Assembly (NCBI RefSeq): GCF_000153285.1
Contig: NZ_CH724168.1
Span: forward strand, 169,823 to 233,822
Source: Synechococcus sp. WH 7805
GTDB taxonomy: Bacteria > Cyanobacteriota > Cyanobacteriia > PCC-6307 > Cyanobiaceae
Direction of reading: 5' to 3'
DNA length: 64,000 bases
The translations under genes were made by a program, and so were the position numbers. Positions within the stretch are counted from its first letter, which is position 1. Each line of letters begins with the position of its first letter. A model generated the notes under the pieces. The model saw only the letters and a list, made by a program, of their open reading frames with translations. It was not told where the DNA came from and did not search any database. Shown here in pieces: positions 34,168-43,139 of this stretch.

Positions 34168-34860
34168 GTGATGTCTCTGCTGCAACGCCTGCGCCGATCC
34201 CCCTGGTTGACACCTCTGGCCTTGGGGCTGTGGGGTTGGCTCTTGTTGTGGAGCCGTCTGTCCGGACGTCTGGATCTGCTTCTCAATGCGGCGTTTCACG
34301 CGGTGGTCACTGTCGCCGGAGCGGTTCTGATGCTGCTGGCGCTGATCCAGCTGCGCGGGGCCCGGCGCCGTCGGGGTGGACCTGTTCCGCTGGGTGTGCT
34401 GTTGTCGCTGGGCGTGGCGCTGCTGATGCTGGCCTTCCCTCCGGCCCCCTCCTTCAGTGATCTGGCAGCCAACCGACAGGACAGTCTCCCTGAAGCACCC
34501 CAGCTCAGTTTTTTCCTGCCCCCCGAGCAGCGCACGCTGACGGAATGGGTGCGCTTGCTGCGCAGTCAGCCTGATCCTGATCTGCATGCCGGAGATCCGC
34601 TGCGGATCAGTGGCTTCGTGCTGGCGCGGCCTGGGGAGCCTGCGCAGTTGGCACGTCTCACCGTGCGTTGCTGTCTGGCCGATGCCACGCCCGCTGGTCT
34701 GCCGGTGGACTGGCCTGAAGGATCAGATCCAGTGCCGGATCAATGGCTGGAGATCAAGGGAACGATGACGGTGCAGGACCGAAACGGTGTGCCGACGAAT
34801 GTGGTGAAACCCGCGAGCATCAAGGTGATTCCCAGGCCGGAGCGTCCTCTGGAACCATGA
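34168..34860 (+). CDS. TIGR03943 family permease subunit
   Basis: Three N-terminal membrane helices (about 15-95) precede a soluble domain with the family endings FVLARPGEPAQLARLTVRCC and DQWLEIKGTM. The conserved cysteine pair in RCC is kept. Proteins of this family (DUF1980-related) are encoded next to YraQ-type permeases. It is separated from the permease by 12 bases and coupled to the next gene by an ATGA overlap. Confidence 0.88.
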   Translation: MMSLLQRLRRSPWLTPLALGLWGWLLLWSRLSGRLDLLLNAAFHAVVTVAGAVLMLLALIQLRGARRRRGGPVPLGVLLSLGVALLMLAFPPAPSFSDLAANRQDSLPEAPQLSFFLPPEQRTLTEWVRLLRSQPDPDLHAGDPLRISGFVLARPGEPAQLARLTVRCCLADATPAGLPVDWPEGSDPVPDQWLEIKGTMTVQDRNGVPTNVVKPASIKVIPRPERPLEP

Positions 34861-36233
34861 CAGGCCGATTCGCTGGATCCAAGGAGCGCTGGCTTGCTGC
34901 CAGCCTCATGCTGTTGGCCGCAGTGGCACTGCTTCAGCAACAGCTTCTGGCGCGGCGGCCGCCGCGTTTGCTGGCGGTGGCGGTGCAGCCGATCCGCTCC
35001 GGTGCCGCTGCTCTGGATGTGACGTTCAGCCGCCCGATGGATCGCGCCACGGTGGCGGACAGTCCGCTGGAACCCAGGTATCCGCATCGCTGGTTCGGCC
35101 GGCAGGACCGGATGCGGCTTCTTCTTGAGTCAGGCGATCCTGTTTCAGGTCCTGTGCGGCTGGATCTGCGCGGCCAGGACCTGCGCCGCCTGCCGATGAC
35201 GCCGCAATCGCTTTGGTGGGATCCCAGACCCTTTCTCCTCGCAGTGGCACCAGGGGACGAGGGCGAGCGTCTGCTGATGCGGCTCCGCGATGGTCGCTGG
35301 CGTTCCTTGATGCCGGCGCAGCAGCGCATTCTCCAGGTGGAGCCCCTCGGTGACGGACGTGGCGTGGCTGTGGTGGGCGATGACGCTGAAACCACCCAGC
35401 AGGTGCTGTTTCGACGGATCGATCAGCGCTCTCTCAGCGGCGCGTCATCAGGGCTTGACGACCCTGCTCTGGGCCCGCTGGAGACCCTGGAATCGGGTTC
35501 ACTGCTGTTCGTGCACCTCAGCGCCAATCAGCGCGGTGATCTGTTGATTCAGCTCGGGGGATTTGAACCCGGGAGTGACCGGATCTGGATTCTTGACCAA
35601 GGCTCCGACCGCCGCCGCCTTGCTCTTGAGGCCAGTGGAGCCTTGCGCTTGCTCCCCGATGGCACGGGGCTAGTGCTTCCCTCGTTCGATGGGCTTGAGC
35701 TGTTGCCTCTGGAGTCCACGCCAGGAGCCGCCCCACGTCAGACGCTGCCCGGCAGCCGTGAAGTGAAAGCGTTCTGCTCTGGATCCGGCCGTGCGCTGCT
35801 GGTTCGGCACTGGCCCGATTACCGCCGCTCGTTAGAGCTGGTGATTCCCGGGCGTCCGCCCCGGCAGGTGTGGATCGGCGAGGCTGGTGTGATGGCTGCC
35901 GCCTGCGACAACGGCGGCGAGCGTTTGTGGCTTGTGCTGCGCGAGGCGGGACAGCAGGCCCGAGACAGGATGCTGCTGCTCGATGCTCAAGGCCGCACCC
36001 TTCTGAATCGATCCCTCAATGACTGGCGTCTCACTTCCGGCGCTGAACTCGACTTTGATCCGGTGAGCGATCAATTGCTCACGGTGGTGCGCCGCCCGGG
36101 GGAGGACGCCGGGCGGGTGGCCTTGATCAGCGGACGCACGTTGGATCTGACCGTTCTTGATCAGCCAGCGGTGCTGGCGCGTTGGCTCCCTGCCGGTGGG
36201 GCCTGGGCTGGCAGATCCAGAGGGTCTCGATAG
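34857..36233 (+). CDS. Membrane-anchored protein of unknown function, 458 residues
   Basis: One N-terminal membrane helix (about 11-28) is followed by a 430-residue soluble part with many short repeats of the type G..LLLP...GL and R.LLLDAQGRTLL. These suggest a beta-propeller facing the periplasm. It has a TonB-like or Big-domain style start (VQPIRSGAAALDVTFSRPMD). It is coupled to the TIGR03943 gene and followed by znuCB, so a role in zinc uptake is likely but not shown. Confidence 0.75.
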   Translation: MTGRFAGSKERWLAASLMLLAAVALLQQQLLARRPPRLLAVAVQPIRSGAAALDVTFSRPMDRATVADSPLEPRYPHRWFGRQDRMRLLLESGDPVSGPVRLDLRGQDLRRLPMTPQSLWWDPRPFLLAVAPGDEGERLLMRLRDGRWRSLMPAQQRILQVEPLGDGRGVAVVGDDAETTQQVLFRRIDQRSLSGASSGLDDPALGPLETLESGSLLFVHLSANQRGDLLIQLGGFEPGSDRIWILDQGSDRRRLALEASGALRLLPDGTGLVLPSFDGLELLPLESTPGAAPRQTLPGSREVKAFCSGSGRALLVRHWPDYRRSLELVIPGRPPRQVWIGEAGVMAAACDNGGERLWLVLREAGQQARDRMLLLDAQGRTLLNRSLNDWRLTSGAELDFDPVSDQLLTVVRRPGEDAGRVALISGRTLDLTVLDQPAVLARWLPAGGAWAGRSRGSR

Positions 36234-36235
36234 GT

Positions 36236-36254
36236 TGAGTGGGAATCGTTCTCA
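36236..36254. promoter_or_regulatory. Zur-like box before znuC
   Basis: An imperfect inverted repeat TGAGTGGGAATCGTTCTCA lies between the preceding stop and the znuC start. Its core TGGGAATCGTTCTCA differs at three of 15 positions from the box before the CobW-type operon (TGAGAATCATTCTTA). The position, 6 bases before the znuC start, would block transcription or initiation when zinc is replete. Confidence 0.55.
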
Positions 36255-36260
36255 TGATGG

Positions 36261-36962
36261 ATGGGGGGTGCTCCCCTGGTTGCCGACTCGGTTTCGGCCG
36301 CTTTTGACAATCGCGTCGTTCTTCAAGAGGTGTCTCTGACACTCCAACCAGGCACGCTCACGGCCCTGGTGGGCGCGAATGGTGCCGGGAAATCCACCCT
36401 CCTGCACCTGTTGCAGGGGCAGCTGTCCCCAACAGGCGGCCAGGTGCTCTGCGATGGCGTTCCCGTGCAGATGTGCCGCGATCAAGTGGTGCTCATGCCC
36501 CAGCGCGGACGGATTGACTGGTCGTTTCCGATCACGGTGCGGGAGTTCGTGGATCTCGGGTCGGTGCCATCCAGGTCTTATGTCTGTTGTGACAGAGATG
36601 CGGCACTGCAACGGGTCGGTCTGACAGCGCTGGCCGGCCGTCGACTGGATGCCCTCTCCGGAGGCCAGCAGCAGCGTGCCTTGCTGGCGCGTGCGATCGT
36701 GCAGCCGTCCCGGGTGCTGCTGCTCGACGAACCCTGTGCCGCCATTGATCCACCCTCGCGGGCGCAGTTGCTTCGGCTGATGCGCCAGCTGGCCGATGCA
36801 GGCCAGACCTTGCTGGTGAGCAGTCACGACTGGGGCTCGGCACTCGATCAGTACGACCGGGTGATCGTGCTCGATGGCCGCGTGCTGGCCGACGGATCGC
36901 CTGATCAGATCCGGCACCGGCTCGGCGATCAGCTTGATCCCGGAGCGCACTGCCATGACTGA
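36261..36962 (+). CDS. znuC: Zinc ABC transporter ATPase
   Basis: It has Walker A GANGAGKST, Q-loop PQRGRIDW, signature LSGGQQQR and Walker B VLLLDEPC, with the switch His in SSHD. At 233 residues it is typical of ZnuC. It overlaps the permease gene by 8 bases. A Zur-like box lies just upstream, supporting zinc rather than manganese as substrate. Confidence 0.93.
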   Translation: MGGAPLVADSVSAAFDNRVVLQEVSLTLQPGTLTALVGANGAGKSTLLHLLQGQLSPTGGQVLCDGVPVQMCRDQVVLMPQRGRIDWSFPITVREFVDLGSVPSRSYVCCDRDAALQRVGLTALAGRRLDALSGGQQQRALLARAIVQPSRVLLLDEPCAAIDPPSRAQLLRLMRQLADAGQTLLVSSHDWGSALDQYDRVIVLDGRVLADGSPDQIRHRLGDQLDPGAHCHD

Positions 36963-37740
36963 GATCGATCTCTGGCTTCTGCCGCTGTTGATGGCCTTGC
37001 TGGTCGGCGTGCTCTGTCCGGTGACCGGCACCTTGCTGGTGACCCAGAGGCGGGTGTTGCAGGCGAATCTCATCTCCCATGCCGTTCTGCCGGGCGTGGC
37101 TGTGGCCGTGGCGTTGGGAGTGGATCCCGCGATCGGTGGTGTGCTGAGCGGTTTGCTGGGTTCCCTGCTGGCGGAACGGTTGCAGCGGGGGCAGTCGGCA
37201 GGCCAGGAGGCCGTGATCAACACCGTGCTCGCTGGGTTTCTTGGGCTTGGAGTGCTGCTGATTCCCCTCCTCAACCTGCGCTTGGATCTGGAGGGCTTGC
37301 TGTTCGGCGATCTCCTGATCGTGGACTGGTCGGATCTGATCCGGGTGCTGGCGGCGGCCGCGGCGATGGCGTTGTTGTTGCTGACGCGCTACCGCCAACT
37401 TGTGTTTCTAGGGGTGGATCCTGAGGGTGCGCAAGCCTCTGGTTTGCCAGTGCGGAGTCTGCAATTGCTGCAGGCTCTGGTGACTTCGATGGTGATTGTG
37501 AGTGCGATGGCGGCTGTGGGGGTGATCCTGGTGATTGGTCTTCTCTGCGCGCCAGTGTTGCCCGGGCTGCGTCGCGTGGGCAGCTTGAGAGCGGCCATGG
37601 TGCAGTCCGCCTGTGTGGGACTGGCTGTCAGTGCCATTGGTTTTTTGCTGGCGGTGCCCCTGAACCTGCCCCCGGGGCCCCTGATCGGGGTGGTGTGCAT
37701 GGCGCTTCTGTGCCTGCCGAAGCTGAAGCTGGCTCCGTGA
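36955..37740 (+). CDS. znuB: Zinc ABC transporter permease
   Basis: ABC-3 permease with about eight helices and the family blocks VLQANLISHAVLPGVAVAVALG, FGDLLIV, AVGVILVIGLLCAPVLPGL and NLPPGPLIGV. The start at 36955 (MTEIDLWLLP) overlaps znuC. It is shorter than MntB at 261 residues. The gap to znuA contains a second Zur-like box. Confidence 0.93.
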   Translation: MTEIDLWLLPLLMALLVGVLCPVTGTLLVTQRRVLQANLISHAVLPGVAVAVALGVDPAIGGVLSGLLGSLLAERLQRGQSAGQEAVINTVLAGFLGLGVLLIPLLNLRLDLEGLLFGDLLIVDWSDLIRVLAAAAAMALLLLTRYRQLVFLGVDPEGAQASGLPVRSLQLLQALVTSMVIVSAMAAVGVILVIGLLCAPVLPGLRRVGSLRAAMVQSACVGLAVSAIGFLLAVPLNLPPGPLIGVVCMALLCLPKLKLAP

Positions 37741-37759
37741 TGGTGGCGTGGACAGAGAG

Positions 37760-37780
37760 TTGAGAATGATTATCATTCTA
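37760..37780. promoter_or_regulatory. Zur box before znuA
   Basis: The palindrome AGAATGATTATCATTCT (AGAATGAT, T, ATCATTCT) is perfect and looks like the Fur/Zur-family 7-1-7 consensus with AATGATTATCATT in its centre. It lies about 20 bases upstream of the znuA start. It shares 13 of 15 positions with the AATGAGAATCATTCT box of the CobW-type operon. Confidence 0.8.
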
Positions 37781-37800
37781 ATAGAGCTTTCGCGTCCGTC

Positions 37801-38694
37801 TTGTTCGTTCCTCTTCTTCCGTCTGCGTCGGGGCTACTGATTGCCACTGCCGCTTCGGTGCCCACCGTGGTTGCTGCGGATGGAGTGCTCTGCGACATCA
37901 CCAAAATGCTGGTGGCGAATCAGGCCAAGGTGGTCTGTTTGATTCCTGCCGGCGCCGATCCCCACACCCTGGCGTTGCGTCCTGCCGATCGAACCAATCT
38001 CAGCAAGGCCAATCTGGTTCTCCTCAACGGCTACAACCTCACGCCAGCGCTGAATGGCGTCAAAGCAGGTGGCTCTGTGGTGTCGATCGGTGAGATCGCT
38101 GTACCGAAGAATCCGGTGAAGGATCCGCACCTGTGGCACGACCCATCCAATGCTGCGTCCATGGTTAACACCACAGCATCAAAGTTGAAGCCGCTGTTTC
38201 AGGGGCAGCAGGATGCCGCCATCAACCGCAGGAGGGCATCGATGGACTCCGTCTTGAAGGCCTTGGGAACCTGGACTGGAGCTCAGATCCGCACTGTTCC
38301 TGAAGCACAGCGCGTTCTGGTGACTGGCCATCGAGGCTTTTCGTTTCTGGCCAAGCGCTACGGAATCCGTGAACTTCCGTTGATTGACGAATACGCCACT
38401 GGTGGTCGGTTGCGACCTTCCAGCCTGCGTGCCATCAGCAAGGCCATCAAGGCCTCCGGCACCAAAGTGATCTTCCCTGAAGCGCTGCCCCCTTCGAAAA
38501 CGATGCGCCGGATCAGTCGTTCCAGCGGTGTGCCTTTGGCCAAGCAACCGCTGTTCGGCGAAGGTCAGGCTCCTGGGCAAAGCCTGATTCAGACAGCCAC
38601 CGGCAATGTTTGCAATTTCGTGCTGTCCCAGGGAGGGAAATGCGACAAGAAGGGCGCTGATCAGCTGCAGAAGCAGTGGGCTTCGATCAACTGA
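37801..38694 (+). CDS. znuA: Zinc ABC transporter substrate-binding protein
   Basis: Periplasmic zinc-binding protein with a TTG start, chosen because no ATG or GTG lies in frame upstream before the Zur box. The signal peptide is hydrophobic at about 4-25. Ligands of the ZnuA type are visible: H55 in DPHTL, H110 (and H113) in DPHLWHDP, H177 in TGHRGFSF, and an acidic residue in the C-terminal part. Three histidines argue for zinc. Cysteine pairs at about C31/C46 and C272/C279 may form disulfides. Confidence 0.92.
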   Translation: MFVPLLPSASGLLIATAASVPTVVAADGVLCDITKMLVANQAKVVCLIPAGADPHTLALRPADRTNLSKANLVLLNGYNLTPALNGVKAGGSVVSIGEIAVPKNPVKDPHLWHDPSNAASMVNTTASKLKPLFQGQQDAAINRRRASMDSVLKALGTWTGAQIRTVPEAQRVLVTGHRGFSFLAKRYGIRELPLIDEYATGGRLRPSSLRAISKAIKASGTKVIFPEALPPSKTMRRISRSSGVPLAKQPLFGEGQAPGQSLIQTATGNVCNFVLSQGGKCDKKGADQLQKQWASIN

Positions 38695-38700
38695 TGAGGG

Positions 38701-40314
38701 TCAGAATCGAAAGCTGGTTTTCACCAGGCCTCCCAGTTGATTGAAGGATTGGTTGATCGGTGTTTGTTGACCAAATGGACGACTCAGATAGAACACTGCA
38801 GGTGTGACACTGATGTTGTCTGTGACTTGAAATTGATACCACCATTCCCAGACGTAATTTCCATCTCTGGGGGTATCGCCATTCTTGATTTCAGTCGCAA
38901 AAATCGGCTGTCCAACGGCCATACCCGCATTATTTCCCTTCAGGACAACATCATTCCATTCCAGGGCTATTGTCCAGGACTGGCTTGCTGTGACCAGGTT
39001 GGATTGTTCGCTATCCGTTAGACGATTTGATTCGTAGGACGTTGTGTTGTAACCCCAGCCAGTACTGATTGAGGGGATCCAGCCACTGTCTTGCGGTTGC
39101 CAATAACCACTGATGCCAAAGGCTGAGGTTGTGCCTGGGGTCTCGTAGCTATTCAGCACGAATTGCGTCCCGAAGGCCACAAGACCATTCGGTTCCGCCT
39201 TTTGATTCGTGTTTTGGATTGAGGAATAAATGACTGCAAGGCCCCATTGCTCTTGTTGGTAGCCGATCTGCACCGTTCCCGTGCTCCCTGCTCCTGCTGT
39301 GCCGACGCCACCTTCGGATGGATTGGATTGATTGGCGGATGCCGCTACATAGTTGGCTGCTGCGCTGAATCCATTGTCGGTCCAAGTGATGCCTGCCCCG
39401 GCTCCCAGATTTTTGTTGTAGGCCCCGGGAGCTCCATTTAGTGTTGTGACGTCGAGGACGGTGTCCGATGGATACACGCTTGGCCACAGTCCCAGCATGT
39501 CTTCCTGACCAACCAATCCACCAAACGTCAACACAAAGTTGTCGCCAATCGGGACCGTGTAATAGAGCCTGTCTAAAGCAACATTGTTTGGCAGATCGCC
39601 TTCTTGAAATGCTGTTTCCAGTGTGGACAGAGGTAGAAAGGAACCACCGAAAACATTTTCACCGCCATCGAAGTTGCCCACGCGCAGGATTGTGATTAGG
39701 TTGTCTTTTCCAGTGAAACTTGTGTTCAGAGTTAATTGTGTGTCGTAGTTAAATGTTGTAGCCCCGAAGTCACTGTTGGCCGCTTTCCGATTGGCTGCTG
39801 GTTGTTCGCCAGTGGCATCAGCATCACCTCCAAAGATGTTGGCGCCAATCACAAAGGTTGTCAGACCTTCTAATTTGGTGGTGGTTGTGAACTGCGTGGC
39901 TTTCAGTTCGCCCACGCGGGCTTCAAGACCGTCCACACGGCCCTTGAGGATGGCGAGTTCCTTTTCGAACTCCTTCATCAGGCGCTTCAGCTCGTCGGTC
40001 ACTTCAGTGACGCGGTCGAGACAGGCATTCAGCAGGGCAGCCGCTTCAAAGCGGGTCATGGCCCGGTTGCCACGGTACGTGCCGTTGGGGTAGCCAGCCA
40101 CGCAGCCGTAGCGCTCGATCAGGTTGCTCAGTGCCTGATATGCCCAGTCGGTGGGGACCACATCAGAGAACTGAGTGATGCTGGTGACCTGCTCACCGGA
40201 AGCGGCGTAGTCAGACACACCAATGATGTTCAGCTCAGTGGCATGCACAGAACACAATGAACTCGCAATCGCAACTCCAAGGGTGTTGCGCGATGCAATC
40301 AAAAAGTTTTTCAT
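38701..40314 (-). CDS. SLH-domain porin (Som/OprB type)
   Basis: Outer-membrane porin of cyanobacterial type. A signal peptide is followed by an SLH domain (about 45-105: FSDVVPTDWAYQALSNLIERYGCVAGYPNGTYRG) described here by its ends FSDVVPTDWAYQAL and CVAGYPNGTYRGN. A coiled coil (ELKRLMKEFEKELAILKGRV) and a roughly 400-residue beta-barrel follow, ending in phenylalanine (KTSFRF), as outer-membrane proteins do. Start set at MKNFLIASRN. It is convergent with znuA, 6 bases apart, and could admit metal complexes, but I see no Zur box before it. Confidence 0.9.
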   Translation of the reverse strand: MKNFLIASRNTLGVAIASSLCSVHATELNIIGVSDYAASGEQVTSITQFSDVVPTDWAYQALSNLIERYGCVAGYPNGTYRGNRAMTRFEAAALLNACLDRVTEVTDELKRLMKEFEKELAILKGRVDGLEARVGELKATQFTTTTKLEGLTTFVIGANIFGGDADATGEQPAANRKAANSDFGATTFNYDTQLTLNTSFTGKDNLITILRVGNFDGGENVFGGSFLPLSTLETAFQEGDLPNNVALDRLYYTVPIGDNFVLTFGGLVGQEDMLGLWPSVYPSDTVLDVTTLNGAPGAYNKNLGAGAGITWTDNGFSAAANYVAASANQSNPSEGGVGTAGAGSTGTVQIGYQQEQWGLAVIYSSIQNTNQKAEPNGLVAFGTQFVLNSYETPGTTSAFGISGYWQPQDSGWIPSISTGWGYNTTSYESNRLTDSEQSNLVTASQSWTIALEWNDVVLKGNNAGMAVGQPIFATEIKNGDTPRDGNYVWEWWYQFQVTDNISVTPAVFYLSRPFGQQTPINQSFNQLGGLVKTSFRF

Positions 40315-40437
40315 GGGTATGCGTTGCGACACTGATTGCCGTAATGCGAGTGAAATCAAGGATTGAAGTGCTGATATTAATTATTTCTGTGGCGGCGTCT
40401 TGCTTGTGTTCCGGCCCGTTGAACATTCAATGGTTTT

Positions 40438-41073
40438 TTAATCAACCAGGGCCACCCAGGCGAACGCCAGGCCGATGCCCATCCAGATACCAGCGCTGAG
40501 GCGGCGTCCCTGCTCACCCAGCCTGGCAACAAGGCCCTTGGAGCATGCCGTGACCAGAAGCAGCATTGCCCCCTGGCCGATCAGCAGGCCGAGGAAGTAG
40601 GTGGATAAGGGTGTGGGCTCGGCTCCCACGATTGTGCTTCCCAGCAGGAATCCATGGAGGCCGATCAGCGGCAGCAGCCACTGCGCCGGCAACAGCGTGA
40701 GAGCGATCAGTCCTTCAGCAACCAGAGACAGGGACACCAGAGCTTCGGCCCAGGGTGCGATGGCATCGGACAGGGGGATCAACTGCGACAGCACGCTTCC
40801 TCCCAGGCCAACCGCCAGCAGAGGGATCACCCAGGCCATCGGGCGGCGCAGGCCGATGAAGGCAATCGCCAGGAGGAACAGAAGATGATCGGGGCCCAGA
40901 AGCGGATGGCCGATCCCGCTCAGCAGTCCCTGCCAGGCCGTTAGGCCTGTGCTGTCACCCATGCCGAAGGGGTGGTGGGCGTTTGCTGGTGCCACGAGTG
41001 ATGCGCTGAGAAGTAGGGGTGCTGCAACCAGGCCGGCTCTACGCACAGCTGCTCCAGGAGTGGCAATAGTCAA
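40438..41073 (-). CDS. HupE/UreJ family transporter
   Basis: A TTG start gives a cleavable signal (ending ANAHH) followed by six helices with the HupE/UreJ motif HPFGMGDSTG ... GIGHPLLGPDHLLFLLA and the matching LHGFLLG. These proteins import nickel or cobalt. Because a cobalamin riboswitch lies in the leader, cobalt for vitamin B12 is the likely substrate. At 211 residues it is full length. Confidence 0.88.
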   Translation of the reverse strand: MTIATPGAAVRRAGLVAAPLLLSASLVAPANAHHPFGMGDSTGLTAWQGLLSGIGHPLLGPDHLLFLLAIAFIGLRRPMAWVIPLLAVGLGGSVLSQLIPLSDAIAPWAEALVSLSLVAEGLIALTLLPAQWLLPLIGLHGFLLGSTIVGAEPTPLSTYFLGLLIGQGAMLLLVTACSKGLVARLGEQGRRLSAGIWMGIGLAFAWVALVD

Positions 41074-41092
41074 GGTCGATCCTCGTCGTGTG

Positions 41093-41236
41093 ATGGTCTG
41101 GCGGGCGTTCTGACTGACTTCGCGTGAGGCGAAGCTTCACAGCTGCGGGACAGCGACGGATTCGCACCGTTCTTTCCCCGTTTCCATCAGCGGCTGCTCC
41201 CCGCTGAAACCAGCAAACCACCGTAGCCCTCTTCTC
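41093..41236 (-). ncRNA. Cobalamin riboswitch
   Basis: On the minus strand the leader contains the B12-box and neighbours in order: GGTGGTTTGCTGG, GGGAAAGAACGGTGCGAATCC-like block (split here as GGGGAAAGAA and GGTGCGAATCC), GCTGTCCCGCAGCTGTGA, and AGTCAGAACGCCCGCC. This order and spacing matches the cobalamin class. It ends about 20 bases before the TTG start of the HupE/UreJ gene, so AdoCbl or B12 should switch off translation or transcription of the cobalt importer. Confidence 0.93.
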
Positions 41237-41429
41237 AGATCCGTACTTTTCCGACTTCCGCTCTCAGAGGTGCACGACCCGTCCCCACAAGAATGGGTTG
41301 GCGGGTGTAGATCTCGACCCTTATGCCGTGGCGGGCGATGCCAATCAGGGCTCGACTCACAGCGAGAGCGATCAGGACTGAAGCGCCAGGCCAGCGCCAG
41401 GCCACCAGCAGGTTGATCAGGTCCGCCAT
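41235..41429 (-). CDS. Small membrane protein, 64 residues
   Basis: MADLINLLVAWRWPGASVLIALAVSRALIG gives one membrane helix (about 12-30, shown as ASVLIALAVSRALIG) and a basic C-terminal tail. It lies upstream of the riboswitch on the same strand. Function unknown and the frame may be fortuitous. Confidence 0.4.
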   Translation of the reverse strand: MADLINLLVAWRWPGASVLIALAVSRALIGIARHGIRVEIYTRQPILVGTGRAPLRAEVGKVRI

Positions 41430-41529
41430 GGAACATTCGCATCTTGTCCTCACCTAGCAATGGCAGGCTGAACCCAGGGATGACAGCTGAGCAGCAAGCG
41501 GGCACCATGGGACACTCACGCTGAAACGC

Positions 41530-42354
41530 ATGCGTCGCATCGGTCTGGCTCTTGTGGGTGTCCTTGCTCTACCGCTGGCTGCGGAGGCAGGTCTGATGGA
41601 CATCCTCGAGAGCATGAAGCCGGCTCCTCCCGTGCGCAATGAACCTCAGTTGCCGCCGCTGCCTCGCACGCCTGGGCGAGGCAAGAACTGGGTCGGCGAT
41701 CGCATGCCCAAGAAGGACATGCCGATTCTGGTGCTTGCCGGCCATGCGGATTCCCAGAGGATGTATGGGTCAGGGACGCCTGGTCGTGCGGTTGATGTGG
41801 GAGGTGCGGCTCCGATGCAAGCCGGCATCACCGATGAGCTCTACTGGAACCTGCAGACGGCCAAGGCGGTTGTGGCTGAGGGCAAGCGCCAAGGGTTGGA
41901 CATCACCTTCTATGACCCTGGCGTGCGAACGATCCGTAATGGAGAGGATCCACGAACCAACTGGAGTGTGGGTGGTGAACATGCCGCCAAGGGTGGCTAT
42001 GTGGTGGAGATCCATTACGACGCTTATGCGCCCCATGGCATCGGCGCAGGAATCATCCCCGCTGTGGCCTTCGGCTTCTCGGTGATGGATGAAGCGCTGG
42101 CCAAGGAATTCGGTGCCTATCCCTACGACTACAGAGGCATGTTGGGCGCTCCTCGCAAGGGCGTCTCGATGCTCGAGATCGGCATGTTGGAAGGTGCGCT
42201 GGAGGCCCGTCTGCGTGATCCTTCGCAGACGGAGTCCACACTCAATCAGATTGCCAAGAGGGTGGTCTCAGCCCTTCAGGAGGGACTTGAACAGGGCCAG
42301 TCGCTTGACATGGTCTGCCGTTTGCGGGGAAGGATTGCCGCCGATTGCAGCTGA
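41530..42354 (+). CDS. Secreted amidase_3-like zinc hydrolase
   Basis: Signal peptide (1-20, cleavage after AEAG). The domain follows the N-acetylmuramoyl-L-alanine amidase (Amidase_3) order of zinc ligands: H72 in LAGHADS, E104 in DELYWN with N and A downstream, H163 in EIHYDAY, and the late Glu in MLEIGMLEG. It is diverged from AmiC and may cleave peptidoglycan or another amide. No other cell-wall gene is nearby. Confidence 0.65.
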   Translation: MRRIGLALVGVLALPLAAEAGLMDILESMKPAPPVRNEPQLPPLPRTPGRGKNWVGDRMPKKDMPILVLAGHADSQRMYGSGTPGRAVDVGGAAPMQAGITDELYWNLQTAKAVVAEGKRQGLDITFYDPGVRTIRNGEDPRTNWSVGGEHAAKGGYVVEIHYDAYAPHGIGAGIIPAVAFGFSVMDEALAKEFGAYPYDYRGMLGAPRKGVSMLEIGMLEGALEARLRDPSQTESTLNQIAKRVVSALQEGLEQGQSLDMVCRLRGRIAADCS

Positions 42355-42412
42355 GCCGCTGCGATTCCTCTGCTGCGATCCCTCTGGCTGCCCCAGGGCA
42401 TGATTGACGCCC

Positions 42413-43123
42413 ATGAACCTGATCCTGCTCAACAGCGACGACCAGTGGATCGACGCTCAGCGTGTTCGACTCAGCGATCGCCGTGCCGAGCACATCCGCC
42501 AGGTTCTGCGCTCCCAGCAAGGGGACACGCTGCGCGTTGGATTGCTGGGAGGTCAGCTGGGCACGGGTTGGATTGAGGCCATCGATGCCAACGCTGTCTT
42601 GATGACTGTGCAGTTGCTGGATCCGCCCCCTGCACGTCACCGGTTTGATCTCGTGCTGGCTCTACCCAGGCCGAAAATGCTGCGGAAGATTCTGCGCACG
42701 GTGGCGGAGTTCGGAGCAGGCCATCTCCATCTGATCCACTCCGCCAGGGTGGACAGGAGTTACTGGCAAAGCCCTCTGCTTTCGGAAGCCAAGGTGGATG
42801 AGGCTTTGCGCATGGGAATGGAGCGCTCCCGCGACACACTCATTCCCCAGGTGCACCGCCACCGGCTGTTCCGGCCTTTTGTCGAAGACCGGCTGCCTGG
42901 GATCTGCCAGGGCCGCCCTTGTTGGATCGCTCACCAGGAGGCTGGTCTTGGCCTGTCTGCGGTTGCAACGCAGCCCGCCGTGGTGATGATCGGTCCTGAG
43001 GGTGGATTCGTGCCCTTCGAGCTCGAGCTGGCCGAGCGAATGGGCGCTCAGAGAGTGCATCTCGGCGCTCGGACCCTGAGTGTGGATACCGCATTGACAA
43101 CCGTTCTGGCGCAGGCGTTGTGA
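42413..43123 (+). CDS. rsmE: 16S rRNA m3U1498 methyltransferase
   Basis: RsmE is a SPOUT-class methyltransferase that methylates U1498 in 16S rRNA. The family ends are clear: an N-terminal PUA-like part with HIRQVLRSQQGD, then LALPRPKMLRKILRTVAEFGA, and the knot with IGPEGGFVPFELELAERMG and LGARTLSVDTA. Start set at MNLILLNSDD. Confidence 0.93.
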   Translation: MNLILLNSDDQWIDAQRVRLSDRRAEHIRQVLRSQQGDTLRVGLLGGQLGTGWIEAIDANAVLMTVQLLDPPPARHRFDLVLALPRPKMLRKILRTVAEFGAGHLHLIHSARVDRSYWQSPLLSEAKVDEALRMGMERSRDTLIPQVHRHRLFRPFVEDRLPGICQGRPCWIAHQEAGLGLSAVATQPAVVMIGPEGGFVPFELELAERMGAQRVHLGARTLSVDTALTTVLAQAL

Positions 43124-43139
43124 TTGCGGGGAGACAGGA

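Noticed and set aside
33310-34587. Minus-strand frame of 425 codons opposite the permease genes
   Set aside because: Very rich in Gln, Arg and His, no domain, and fully antisense to two well-supported membrane protein genes.
36252-37398. Two long minus-strand frames opposite znuC and znuB
   Set aside because: Antisense shadows; the plus strand carries intact Walker and ABC-3 motifs.
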